DNA of 64,000 bases from assembly GCF_009882915.1 (NCBI RefSeq), contig NZ_WTUW01000001.1:1116357-1180356 (forward strand), in the 5' to 3' direction. The stretch comes from Sneathiella litorea. Its GTDB lineage: Bacteria; Pseudomonadota; Alphaproteobacteria; Sneathiellales; Sneathiellaceae. A program made the translations under genes and the position numbers. This document shows positions 16,542 to 24,874 of this stretch, piece after piece. The notes under the pieces were generated by a model, which worked only from the letters and a program-made list of their open reading frames with translations, was not told the origin of the DNA and made no database searches. Numbering within the stretch: position 1 is the first letter of the stretch; each line of letters begins with the position of its first letter.

Positions 16542-16601
16542 GCAAACTGTCCCGCAACGTCGGCAGGATCAGCCGGACGTATCACAAATTGTTTTTTTGG
16601 G

Positions 16602-17963
16602 TTACCAGCGTACAACATATACAGCCAGCGCGGTTGCCGCACCATAAATTGCCATCGCACCCCCAATCAGCGCAAAGATCGTCCATTCGGGCATGGCGTT
16701 TGTTGCCAGAATCCAGCCGCCCAGCGCAACAACGACAAGGCGAATTGTGCCGGCGATAACGGGACCGAGGACCTTGCCCGCGCCTTGCGAGGAAAAGTAA
16801 AGGCACAACCCGAGACCAAACAGACCATAGAAAGGACCGACCCAGGCAAAATACAGCCCCGCAGATTTCATGACAGGTTGAACATCCGTAAACATTCCTG
16901 TCCAGATGTCGGGAAAAAGGGCGACCAAGAAGCCAATAGACCCAATCAATATTCCGGCGCAAATGCCACCAGTCCATGCCACCTTCCGCGCCCGGGCGAC
17001 ATTATTCGCGCCAATGGCCATGCCGACCATCGGGACGCAGGCAACACCTATGGCAAAGGCGATGGGGACTAACAGGAATTCCAACCTAGCCCCAATCCCG
17101 TATCCCGCCAAAGCCCCAACACCGAATTCCGAGATCAGCCGAGTCAGGATGAGGACAGTGAGAACAGTCTGCAAAGGGGAAATGCAGGAAATCGCACCAA
17201 CTTTGAGGATATCCTGAAACATCTCCGTCTTAAGCTTGATGCCTCTTACCGTCAGTTTAACCCGCGCCCGGCCGGAGACCAGATACCACAAAAGGAAAAG
17301 GGTAGAGACGCTGAAGGCAATAACCAGACCGAGGCCAATTCCCGCCATACCCAGGGCCGGAAAAGGGCCCCAACCGAGTCCGAATGCACCAGCGAGTAAA
17401 AACTGTGATAACGCGACGGCAAGCAAGGTAATTGACGGGACTTTCATGTCGCCCGCGCCGCGAATGATGGACGCAAGCGTATTGGTCAGCCAAAGGCCAA
17501 TCGCTCCGAGAAAAACGATATTGGAATATGCCAGCGCCTCGGTGATAACCACACCATTTCCCCCAAGGAGCCGATAGACATACTCGCCACACAACAGAAA
17601 GAAGACACCGAAAAGGAGGCCGGCCAGCGCGCCAATGATTACTGCATGAAAGGCAAGTTGCTCGGCGCGCCGGTCATCGTTTGCACCGAGAGCCCGACTG
17701 ATGGCGGAGGAAACGCCTCCTCCCATCGCGCCCGCTGACATCATCTGCTGAAGCATGACCATAGGAAAAACAAGGGCAAGTCCGGCCAAAGCGGAAATGC
17801 CGAGTTGCCCAGCGTAAGCGGTTTCCGCGATAGCAACAACTGCTGCGGCTGACATCGCAAGAATATTGGGAACACTAAGCCGCGCCAAAGTGCCAAGGAT
17901 TGGCGCCGTTAGCAGAGCATTGGGGCTGGCAGCAACAGCAGGAGATGAGGTTTCAGTTGTCAT
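16602..17963 (-). CDS. MATE-family multidrug efflux transporter
   Basis: A 453-residue membrane protein of normal MATE length with twelve expected helices in two homologous halves. Typical segments are LARLSVPNILAMSAAAVVAIAETAYAGQLG-like text at the N-terminus (about residues 25-55) and GVGALAGYGIGARLEFLLVP in the second half. It exports drugs or metabolites using an ion gradient. The gene directly follows marR (51-base gap), and an operator-like site matching that of marR lies 19-36 bases upstream of its ATG. Confidence 0.9.
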   Translation of the reverse strand: MTTETSSPAVAASPNALLTAPILGTLARLSVPNILAMSAAAVVAIAETAYAGQLGISALAGLALVFPMVMLQQMMSAGAMGGGVSSAISRALGANDDRRAEQLAFHAVIIGALAGLLFGVFFLLCGEYVYRLLGGNGVVITEALAYSNIVFLGAIGLWLTNTLASIIRGAGDMKVPSITLLAVALSQFLLAGAFGLGWGPFPALGMAGIGLGLVIAFSVSTLFLLWYLVSGRARVKLTVRGIKLKTEMFQDILKVGAISCISPLQTVLTVLILTRLISEFGVGALAGYGIGARLEFLLVPIAFAIGVACVPMVGMAIGANNVARARKVAWTGGICAGILIGSIGFLVALFPDIWTGMFTDVQPVMKSAGLYFAWVGPFYGLFGLGLCLYFSSQGAGKVLGPVIAGTIRLVVVALGGWILATNAMPEWTIFALIGGAMAIYGAATALAVYVVRW

Positions 17964-17981
17964 CGGCGATTCTTTCTATAT

Positions 17982-17999
17982 TGGCTGTATATGCAGATA
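17982..17999. promoter_or_regulatory. MarR operator-like site upstream of the MATE gene
   Basis: TGGCTGTATATGCAGATA matches the perfect palindrome in front of marR (TATCTGCATATGCAGATA) at 15 of 18 positions, with one half-site intact. It lies in the 51-base gap between marR and the MATE gene, where repressor binding would block a MATE promoter. That the neighbouring MarR protein binds here is inferred from the shared sequence. Confidence 0.6.
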
Positions 18000-18014
18000 T
18001 ATGGCTAAAAAAAT

Positions 18015-18458
18015 TCAATCCCTAAGGTCTTCGATCATGCGATCTATTTTCGAGGCCAACAGGCTGCTGTCTTCCGATCCAAGAACATTTTCTATTCTCT
18101 CCTGCGCGGCTTCCCATCCCGGTCGTGCCGCGGAAAATATCTTCCGTCCAGAGTCCGTAAGGTTCAAATTGCGGCTGCGTCGATCCTTGTCATCCTGGGT
18201 GAGCGTGACATAACCTTTCCTTTCAAGCGGACGTAAATTCCGGGTTAGAGTAGTTGGATCCATCACGAGTTTTTCAGCAAGGGCGCCAACGCTGATGCCG
18301 TCAAAATGTTTCAGGTGACCAAGCAACCCATACTGTGTAATCGTTAAGCCATAGGGTTCCAGCAGTTGATCATAAATCTGCGTAATGCGGCGCGCGGCTT
18401 TACGAAAGAGCGACGCGCTGCAGGTAGACTTGAATTCACGGTCCGTATTTTCGGTCAT
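18015..18458 (-). CDS. MarR-family transcriptional regulator
   Basis: A 147-residue winged-helix regulator. The core shows LEPYGLTITQYGLLGHLKH, then a recognition helix region VGALAEKLVMDPTTLTRNLR and the wing KGYVTLTQDDKDRRSRNLNLT. MarR proteins usually repress their own gene and an adjacent efflux gene until a phenolic or oxidising ligand binds. That fits here: a perfect 18-bp palindrome lies 10 bases upstream of its start, and a degenerate copy precedes the neighbouring MATE gene. Confidence 0.9.
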   Translation of the reverse strand: MTENTDREFKSTCSASLFRKAARRITQIYDQLLEPYGLTITQYGLLGHLKHFDGISVGALAEKLVMDPTTLTRNLRPLERKGYVTLTQDDKDRRSRNLNLTDSGRKIFSAARPGWEAAQERIENVLGSEDSSLLASKIDRMIEDLRD

Positions 18459-18468
18459 ATCGACTATA

Positions 18469-18486
18469 TATCTGCATATGCAGATA
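18469..18486. promoter_or_regulatory. Perfect 18-bp palindrome, probable MarR operator
   Basis: TATCTGCATATGCAGATA is its own reverse complement. It lies just upstream of the marR start codon (18458, - strand), the normal place for an autoregulatory MarR site. A 15/18 match occurs before the MATE gene at 17982-17999. Confidence 0.75.
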
Positions 18487-18535
18487 AATTCAATAGGTAT
18501 TTTTGGCGTTGCTCAAAAGGGAGGTCGATCGCCGC

Positions 18536-19450
18536 TTATGACGAGGTCGAAAGCTTTCGAACGCACTTAAAGGAGACCAGACGCTGTGTGTTTTCATCCC
18601 AGAGCGCGAGCCGTAAACAGGCAAAGCTTTCCCGCAAGCTGATACGGTTCAGAGATTTAAGCGCAGGAATTTCTGCAAGGCACTCTCCAAGATGGTAATT
18701 CGGGATACGGCAGGAAAGGTGATGAATATGATGAATTCCTATGTTTCCGGAGAACCAACGAAGAGGCTGAGGGAGATCATAATAGCTGCTCGCCATAACC
18801 GAGGCTTCGTGAATGTTCCAGTTTTTCTTATGTCGCCAATAAGTTTCTTCAAATTGGTGTTGTACATAGAAAAGCCAGACACCGGCAGTAGAAGATAACA
18901 GGATGATTGGTAACTGCACTAACAGAATGTCAAGGAACCCGAAGTTAAAGCCAAGAGCCAGAATTATTGCTGCAATTCCAAGGTTAGTACCCATGATCCC
19001 GACCAGCAATCCTGGACGCTGTCGGACCAGGTCTAGCGGTAACCTGTATTTGACAACAAACAGATACATAGGACCAATGCCAAACATCACCGCTGGCGTC
19101 CTGTAAACGCGATAAAGAAAACGCTGCCAGCCACTTAACGCCTGATACTCGGCAACAGTCAAAACGCTTATATCGCCAATGCCGCGCTTTTCCAGATTTC
19201 CGCATGTAGCGTGATGAGTGTTATGGGAACGCCGCCAGTACTCATGGGGTGTGAGCGTGATAACGCCAATCAACCGGCCGACAAGGTCATTAAGGCGCGG
19301 CGACCGGAAAAAGGCATGATGGCCGCAATCATGTTGAATTATAAACAGCCGCACTGTAAAGGCTGCGGCAGGAATGGACAGCAATAAGGCTAACCAATAG
19401 ATATCATCGACGAGCACAATCATCGTCGCCCAAAGAGCGATAAGCGGCAC
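18536..19450 (-). CDS. Fatty acid desaturase family protein, atypical or lost start
   Basis: A membrane di-iron desaturase. The three histidine boxes are complete: HDCGHH (40-45), HNTHH (76-80) and HHIHH (240-244), numbering from the GTG at 19450. This start gives 304 residues but cuts the protein inside the first membrane segment. The same frame stays open upstream to a TAG at 19628-19630 and encodes family-like text (REYDKHWAKVARTYAKP, then a run into VPLIALWATM). No ATG, GTG or TTG occurs in that extension. Either a rare start (for example ATT at 19615, 10 bases after AGGA), a sequence error, or a broken 5' end explains it. It lies just upstream of marR on the same strand. Confidence 0.8.
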   Translation of the reverse strand: MPLIALWATMIVLVDDIYWLALLLSIPAAAFTVRLFIIQHDCGHHAFFRSPRLNDLVGRLIGVITLTPHEYWRRSHNTHHATCGNLEKRGIGDISVLTVAEYQALSGWQRFLYRVYRTPAVMFGIGPMYLFVVKYRLPLDLVRQRPGLLVGIMGTNLGIAAIILALGFNFGFLDILLVQLPIILLSSTAGVWLFYVQHQFEETYWRHKKNWNIHEASVMASSYYDLPQPLRWFSGNIGIHHIHHLSCRIPNYHLGECLAEIPALKSLNRISLRESFACLRLALWDENTQRLVSFKCVRKLSTSS

Positions 19451-19632
19451 GATAGTGTTCAGTAATTGTAGGACGCTGCGCTTCGTGTCTGGTTTGGCAT
19501 AGGTTCGAGCAACTTTAGCCCAATGTTTGTCGTACTCTCTTGGAGGGAGAATATTTGCATGCGTTTTATCGGATGAGAGCGTTGCGGCCCGTTCCGACTC
19601 TGATGATCTGAAAATCGTCTTTATATCCTAGT

Positions 19633-19700
19633 AAAAAAAGTTGCCCAGACAGTATCTATCTATCCTGCATATTACAAGATGAAATGGATCGCGCGGCAAC
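19633..19700 (-). terminator. Possible terminator after ornithine cyclodeaminase
   Basis: On the - strand, GTTGCC (19700-19695) can pair with GGCAAC (19645-19640), with inner ATCC/GGAT pairing, directly followed by seven T residues (19639-19633). The long internal loop makes it weaker than a textbook terminator. It ends 6 bases before the open frame of the desaturase. Confidence 0.35.
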
Positions 19701-19709
19701 ACTTCTGCG

Positions 19710-20768
19710 TTACGGGGTTTGGGCCGCACGCAGCAACATGCCGAACAAATCGCGGGGGTCATCAGGGTCCGCCAGCATGTCAAGGCTGTCAAAATAGGTT
19801 GTGCCAGGTAATTTACTGCGAACATACCGAAGGGCGGAAAAGTCTTCTGTGGCAAAACCGACCGAGTCAAACAGCGTTGTCTGATCAGGCCGTAACCGTG
19901 CTTTTTCCTTGCCAGAAATGACACGCCAAAGCTCCGTTACGGGATGATTATCAGAAAGTTGCTGGATTTCCCCTTCAATCCGCGTTTGCGGCGGATACTC
20001 AACGAATATATCCGAGCGGAGTAAAATATCCGGGTGTAGTTCCGTTTTCCCCGGACAGTCGCCGCCAACCGCATTTATATGAATACCCGCACCAACCATA
20101 TTATCGGTCAGGATTGTCGCATATTGCTTGTCTGCGGTGACGGTTGTGACGATTTGTGCGCCTTCGACAGCCTCCTCCGCTGTTTTGCAGAATGTAATGT
20201 CAAATCCCTTGCCGGCGAGGTTGTGTATGCATTTCTCAGTTGCGCGCGAATCGATATCGAAAAGCCGCAATTTATTGACGTTAAGAAGGGCCTTGAATGC
20301 CATGGCCTGAAATTCCGATTGGGCGCCATTGCCAATAATAGCCATGCAATTGGCTCCTGCGGGCGCAAGATACCTTGCGGCGAGTGCGGAGGTCGCCGCT
20401 GTACGAAGGGCCGTTAGAATTGTCATTTCCGAGAGCAGTAATGGATAACCATTGTCAACATTTGATAACATCCCGAAGCCGGTGACAGTCTGCAGGCCAT
20501 CCCGGGTATTTTTTGGGTGTCCATTAACATACTTAAAGCCATAGACCTCTCCATCACTCGTCGGCATCAACTCTATGACACCTTTTGGGGAGTGGGAGGC
20601 AACGCGTGGCGTTTTGTCAAAAAGCTCCCAGCGTTTGAAATCTTCTTCGATGAAACCGGCTAATTCCATAAGAAAAGTCTCAATACCAACATTCAGCACT
20701 AATTTCATCATGTTGTCGACACTGACAAAGGGAACGATATTGATGTCTTTCGGGGGATGGATAGTCAT
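19710..20768 (-). CDS. ocd: Ornithine cyclodeaminase
   Basis: A 352-residue NAD-dependent enzyme of the ornithine cyclodeaminase/mu-crystallin family that converts ornithine to proline and ammonia. Visible features are the substrate region GEVYGFKYVNGHPKN, the Rossmann segment CMAIIGNGAQSEFQAMAF and the following conserved ITTVTADKQYATILTDNMV-like stretch. Length is normal for the Ocd subgroup. It begins 2 bases after the arginase stop, so both are cotranscribed: arginase makes ornithine and this enzyme consumes it, giving an arginine-to-proline route. Confidence 0.92.
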   Translation of the reverse strand: MTIHPPKDINIVPFVSVDNMMKLVLNVGIETFLMELAGFIEEDFKRWELFDKTPRVASHSPKGVIELMPTSDGEVYGFKYVNGHPKNTRDGLQTVTGFGMLSNVDNGYPLLLSEMTILTALRTAATSALAARYLAPAGANCMAIIGNGAQSEFQAMAFKALLNVNKLRLFDIDSRATEKCIHNLAGKGFDITFCKTAEEAVEGAQIVTTVTADKQYATILTDNMVGAGIHINAVGGDCPGKTELHPDILLRSDIFVEYPPQTRIEGEIQQLSDNHPVTELWRVISGKEKARLRPDQTTLFDSVGFATEDFSALRYVRSKLPGTTYFDSLDMLADPDDPRDLFGMLLRAAQTP

Positions 20769-20770
20769 GA

Positions 20771-21700
20771 CTATATGCTCTTTAGGTGGATATCTAGGAC
20801 ACGCTGGCCAAACAGGCTGGCAACAAGATCAACGATCAGTTTGCTGGTCCGCCCCCGTTCATCTAGAAAGGGATTAAGTTCTGCGATGTCGAGTGAGGTA
20901 ACCAGGCCACTATCGTAAAGAATTTCCATTATCAGGTGGGCTTCCCGATAATTGACGCCACCAGAAACCGTAGTACCGACGGCGGGGGCAATATCTGGGT
21001 CAAGAAAATCCACATCCAGGCTGACATGGAGACGGCCTGACGCTTTTTGAACGCGATCAATAAATCGGCGTAGCGGGGATGCTACGCCGAACTCGTCAAT
21101 CGACCGCATGTCATGTACATCGATCTCTGTGCGGGCAATACGTTCCTGTTCTGCTGGATCGACTGAGCGGATGCCCATCATGCAAATATTCTCCGGTTTG
21201 ATGGTCACGTCCGGTCGTGAAATAACGCCATCAAAGCTTGGGTCGCCGATAATATAGGTTACGGGGGTGCCGTGAAGATTACCGGTATCTGTACTCTCCA
21301 GTGTTTGGAAATCTGTATGGGCATCAAGCCAAAGCAGGAACTGTTCCTGGCCTGCTTTCCGACTCGCGCGAGCAAGGGCAGGCAAGATACCTGCGGCCAT
21401 GCAATGGTCACCTCCCATAAATACAGGAATGTGGTGATCCTTAATCATACTTTGGCAGTACTGGTCTAATTCAGTAATTAAGGCGGCGTAGTCGGCGAGA
21501 TGATGGATTTTTGGGTTTGGATGGAGAATGTCTTCTGTTGGGGCTAGAGAAATATTTCCAGTATCCAGTACCTCATAGCCTAGGCGAGATAATCTTGTTG
21601 TAATATTTGCGGCTCTTAAGGCGTCTGGGCCCATCAGACACCCCGAACGGCGACTACCATAGTCCGTCGGAACGCCAACGAGCAAAATTGATTTTTCCAC
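20771..21700 (-). CDS. rocF: Arginase
   Basis: A 309-residue ureohydrolase that splits arginine into ornithine and urea. All manganese-binding motifs are present: MGGDHCMAAG, WLDAHTDFQ and SLDVDFLDPDIAPAVGT. The arginase-type segment STDTGNLHGTP follows the second motif, and length matches arginase rather than agmatinase subgroups. It is first of the arginase-ocd pair and divergent from an Lrp/AsnC regulator, which likely controls it in response to an amino acid. Confidence 0.92.
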   Translation of the reverse strand: MEKSILLVGVPTDYGSRRSGCLMGPDALRAANITTRLSRLGYEVLDTGNISLAPTEDILHPNPKIHHLADYAALITELDQYCQSMIKDHHIPVFMGGDHCMAAGILPALARASRKAGQEQFLLWLDAHTDFQTLESTDTGNLHGTPVTYIIGDPSFDGVISRPDVTIKPENICMMGIRSVDPAEQERIARTEIDVHDMRSIDEFGVASPLRRFIDRVQKASGRLHVSLDVDFLDPDIAPAVGTTVSGGVNYREAHLIMEILYDSGLVTSLDIAELNPFLDERGRTSKLIVDLVASLFGQRVLDIHLKSI

Positions 21701-21765
21701 TATTTCACCTATTCTCCGGCGAGAAATTATCCATAGTGATTATATCATTAAAATAAATGGCGGAA

Positions 21766-21798
21766 ACAACGCCATAATATGATAAAATTGGGCGTTGT
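21766..21798. promoter_or_regulatory. Divergent arginase/lrp regulatory region with inverted repeat
   Basis: ACAACGCC (21766-21773) and GGCGTTGT (21791-21798) form a perfect 8-bp inverted repeat around an AT-rich 17-base spacer. A nested pair ATGGCG/CGCCAT overlaps its left arm (21757-21775). It lies in the 130-base gap between arginase and the Lrp-type gene. Spacing of about 25 bases centre to centre suits an Lrp dimer contacting successive helical turns. Binding is inferred. Confidence 0.5.
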
Positions 21799-21830
21799 AA
21801 TTACCAGAGTGATATATTAAATCTTTCATT

Positions 21831-22298
21831 ATGGATAAATCTGATCAGAAACTGGTAGCGGCTTTGCGACAAAACGCACGTGCGTCGATCTCGGAGCTTG
21901 CTTTAAGGCTCAATCTGTCACGCGCGACGGTGCGTGCACGGTTGGATAGGTTGATGACAGATGAGGAGATTCTCGGCTTTACCGTGATCCTGAAAGAGGA
22001 TATGGCGGATTTTCCAGTCCGGGGTGTTACTTTAATAGAGGTCGAGGGCAAGGGAGATGAACGAATAATCTCACGTTTACGCGGGTTTCCAGAAATACAA
22101 GCGATCCATTCGACAAATGGCCGTTGGGACCTTATCGTCGAATTTGGCGCCGAGACATTGTCGGACCTGGACAAGGTGTTGAGGCAGCTCCGAAAAATTG
22201 ATGGAATTAACGCGAGCGAAACTAACCTGTATCTAGCCACCCATCGAAGCAACCGGGCAGCAGAACTCATGAAAAACAAGAATGGTGTAACCCTATGA
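21831..22298 (+). CDS. Lrp/AsnC-family transcriptional regulator
   Basis: A 155-residue regulator with an N-terminal helix-turn-helix ([20 protein letters not shown] then [15 protein letters not shown]) and a C-terminal RAM ligand-binding domain (residues about 65-145). It is divergent from arginase and ornithine cyclodeaminase, the usual place for an arginine- or ornithine-responsive activator of those genes. Its TGA overlaps the ATG of the next gene (ATGA), so the downstream oxidoreductase is translationally coupled to it. Confidence 0.9.
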   Translation: MDKSDQKLVAALRQNARASISELALRLNLSRATVRARLDRLMTDEEILGFTVILKEDMADFPVRGVTLIEVEGKGDERIISRLRGFPEIQAIHSTNGRWDLIVEFGAETLSDLDKVLRQLRKIDGINASETNLYLATHRSNRAAELMKNKNGVTL

Positions 22299-23287
22299 CC
22301 CAATTGTCCGTGCTGGACCTCGCCCCGATTACAGAGGGAAGTGATGCCACGCAATCGTTCAAAAATTCAGTAGAAATTGCACAGCTTGCAGAGAGTCTTG
22401 GATACAAGCGCTACTGGTTGGCGGAACATCATAATATTCCGGGGATCGCGAGTGCTGCGACCGCAGTTCTGCTTTCCCATGTCGGCGCGCATACGAAAAC
22501 AATTCGGATCGGTTCCGGTGGCGTTATGCTACCTAATCATGCACCGTTGGTTATTGCAGAACAGTTCGGAACGCTTGCGTCCCTGTATCCCGACCGGATT
22601 GATCTTGGCCTCGGACGTGCGCCGGGGACTGACGGTCTGACCGCGCAGGCGTTGCGCCGGACACTGAACGCCAATGTAGATAGCTTTCCTCGAGATGTGC
22701 TGGAACTGCAGCAGTATTTTGCTGACCTGGAGCCAGGCCAGAAAATTCAGGCTGTGCCAGGTGCTGGCTTGAAGGTTCCGCTCTGGATTTTGGGTTCCAG
22801 TCTTTATGGTGCGGAACTGGCGGCTCATTTTGGCCTGCCTTACGCCTTTGCATCGCATTTTGCGCCGACGGATTTGCGTCACGCGCTTCATGTCTATCGG
22901 CAGAATTTCAAACCGTCAGCACAACTCGATAAGCCCTATGTCATGGCGGCAATGAACCTGCAGGCTGCAGATACGCGCGAAGAAGCTGACTTTATCGTAA
23001 CGTCTTTGATGCAAGGCGTATTGGGGCTGGCGCGTGGTATGCCAATCAAGCTACCGCCTCCCGTAAAAGGTTTTGCTGATCGGCTTGGTCCCCAGGAAAA
23101 TGCAGCCATATCCCGGTTCATGACATATACTGCTCGTGGCGATGCGACAGATGTGTCGGAGCGGTTACGGGAATTCAAGGCTGAAACGGATGCTGATGAA
23201 ATTATTCTGACAGCTCAGATTTTTGACCATCAGGCGCGCCTGCGCGCTTTTGAGATTGCGGCGACCGCAATGGAGACTCTTGCATAG
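22295..23287 (+). CDS. LLM-class flavin-dependent oxidoreductase (luciferase-like)
   Basis: A 330-residue protein of the single-component luciferase-like group (YhbW type). Visible features are [19 protein letters not shown] near residue 37, [20 protein letters not shown], and the [10 protein letters not shown] segment. Such proteins use reduced flavin, but the substrate of this subgroup is usually unknown. It overlaps the lrp stop by four bases. A functional tie to arginine metabolism is not shown by the sequence. Confidence 0.87.
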   Translation: MTQLSVLDLAPITEGSDATQSFKNSVEIAQLAESLGYKRYWLAEHHNIPGIASAATAVLLSHVGAHTKTIRIGSGGVMLPNHAPLVIAEQFGTLASLYPDRIDLGLGRAPGTDGLTAQALRRTLNANVDSFPRDVLELQQYFADLEPGQKIQAVPGAGLKVPLWILGSSLYGAELAAHFGLPYAFASHFAPTDLRHALHVYRQNFKPSAQLDKPYVMAAMNLQAADTREEADFIVTSLMQGVLGLARGMPIKLPPPVKGFADRLGPQENAAISRFMTYTARGDATDVSERLREFKAETDADEIILTAQIFDHQARLRAFEIAATAMETLA

Positions 23288-23595
23288 AGATAACTCGGTC
23301 CCTTGTTTTCCAGGCTTGATTTTACATTGCTACATCGCAAGTTTATCATTCCTATAATAAAAAAAATGTGCGAGATTCAATCCTTGAAGCACCTCGTTTA
23401 GTTCTCCTTTGTTGTGTCGCAATGTAAATAGGCATTTACGCGATAAATATACTTTGAAATACTGTTGTTTCAGATTTCTATGCATATAGGAGTGCTGACC
23501 TTGAAATTTCTGCTGTAGTCTATTTGTAATAATACTGTTGCTATATCCGTTCATTTATTGAAGACCCCGCAACTTACCACACAAGGGAAAATAAT
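23288..23595. other. 308-base AT-rich control region of the polyamine importer
   Basis: No gene is supported here. A perfect 10-bp inverted repeat, TTTACATTGC (23321-23330) and GCAATGTAAA (23419-23428), encloses 88 bases. A TATAAT box occurs inside at about 23356-23361, but no convincing -35 box at standard spacing was found. The region probably carries the promoter and regulatory sites for the pot genes that start at 23596. Confidence 0.45.
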
Positions 23596-24765
23596 ATGAC
23601 AGAGCAATCACAGAAATCCGCTATTGTTGATAAGGTGACCGCCCAAAAAGTGAGTCGCCGGAATGTCCTTCAAACCGCGACGGCCGTCGGTGCTTTTACC
23701 GCGGCCGGCCCAGCATTTGTCAAAAATGCGTTCTCCTCTTCGGGAGAAATTAATATCCTTATGTGGTCAGATTACCTGCCGGAACCTTTTATCGCCGATT
23801 TTGAAAAAGAAACGGGTATCAAGGTCAATTACACCGGTATTGGCTCGAATGAAGAAATTATCAACAAGATGAAAGCGAACAAAGGTCAGGGCTTTGACAT
23901 TGTATCGCCGACAAATAACCAGGGTCTGGAATGGGCCCCTCTAGAATTGCTGCAACCTTGGGACTTGAGCCGGGCTCCTGTTGACAAGGTTAATCCGGCA
24001 ATGACTGCCATCGGGACCAAGGATTGGGATTTCGGTGGTAAAGGTTCCCATTGGCTTCCTCATATCTGGGGAACGGAGGGCATTGCCTGGCGAACAGATA
24101 AATGGGCGCCAGCAGGTGACGCGCCAAGTTATGGGGATGTTTGGGCAGATGAAAATGCCGGTAAAACGATGGGCCGTCCGCATTCCATGATGCTTTGCGC
24201 CGGGCTCTATATGGAAACGATAGGAGAGCTTAACCCTGGCGACATGTGGAAGGCGTATGAATCAGAGGAAACCATGCGGCCAATCTGGGAAAAAGTGACG
24301 GATTGGTGTATCGCTCGCAAAAAGAACATCAAGCTTCTTTGGAATGATGCGGATACACAAAAGAATGGCCTGCTGAACGAAGGTGTTATCGTTGGCCAGA
24401 CGTGGGACGGTCCGCCTATGTCACTGAAGACAGCTGGTGATCCGATCATGTATCAGGCACCGATAGAAGGATCGATGGCCTGGGTCGATGGTATGTCATT
24501 GCCGATCGGTGCGAAGAATATGGATCAGATCTATGAGTTCATTAAATTCTCCTATGATCCGAAAAATGCAGGTAAGGCTATTGATTCTCATGGCTATAAT
24601 TCGCCGGTTTTGGGTGCTGATCAATACGCAGGGGATGCGTATAAGAAGAACTTTTCTGATGCTTACCCTGGCGATTCCCTTAACAATCTGAACCCCTGGC
24701 CACCGCAAGCTCCCTGGTATGCCGCTGTTCGTACAGAGTATGTCAATAAGTTCAAGAGCTCGTAA
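23596..24765 (+). CDS. potF: Polyamine ABC transporter substrate-binding protein (PotD/PotF family)
   Basis: A 389-residue periplasmic binding protein. The N-terminus has a twin-arginine-like signal (VSRRNVLQTATAVGAF, about 19-34). The mature start INILMWSDYLPEPFIADFEK is the usual PotD/PotF opening and GIKVNYTGIGSNEEIINKMK follows. Tat export is less usual than Sec for this family but occurs. It is separated from the importer's ATPase gene by a 109-base gap with a strong hairpin, as often seen where the binding protein is made in excess. Putrescine or spermidine is the expected ligand. Confidence 0.87.
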   Translation: MTEQSQKSAIVDKVTAQKVSRRNVLQTATAVGAFTAAGPAFVKNAFSSSGEINILMWSDYLPEPFIADFEKETGIKVNYTGIGSNEEIINKMKANKGQGFDIVSPTNNQGLEWAPLELLQPWDLSRAPVDKVNPAMTAIGTKDWDFGGKGSHWLPHIWGTEGIAWRTDKWAPAGDAPSYGDVWADENAGKTMGRPHSMMLCAGLYMETIGELNPGDMWKAYESEETMRPIWEKVTDWCIARKKNIKLLWNDADTQKNGLLNEGVIVGQTWDGPPMSLKTAGDPIMYQAPIEGSMAWVDGMSLPIGAKNMDQIYEFIKFSYDPKNAGKAIDSHGYNSPVLGADQYAGDAYKKNFSDAYPGDSLNNLNPWPPQAPWYAAVRTEYVNKFKSS

Positions 24766-24780
24766 ATTGAGATTTAATAC

Positions 24781-24805
24781 GCCGGGCTCCAATAGGGAGC
24801 CCGGT
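24781..24805. terminator. Stem-loop between potF and potG
   Basis: CCGGGCTCC (24782-24790) pairs perfectly with GGAGCCCGG (24796-24804) around a 5-base loop, with an extra G-T pair at the base. No T-run follows. It starts 16 bases after the potF stop and may act as a partial terminator or as a 3'-end stabiliser that keeps binding-protein mRNA in excess over the membrane subunits. Confidence 0.6.
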
Positions 24806-24874
24806 GCACTTCCCGCTAATTTTCTTCAGATCGAGGGAGTTTTGATGAAAGAGGGTGCCAAATGGGGATGATCC

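Noticed and set aside
19558-19560. ATG upstream of the desaturase as a start codon
   Set aside because: It is two bases out of frame with the desaturase and reaches a stop after about 33 codons without family-like text.
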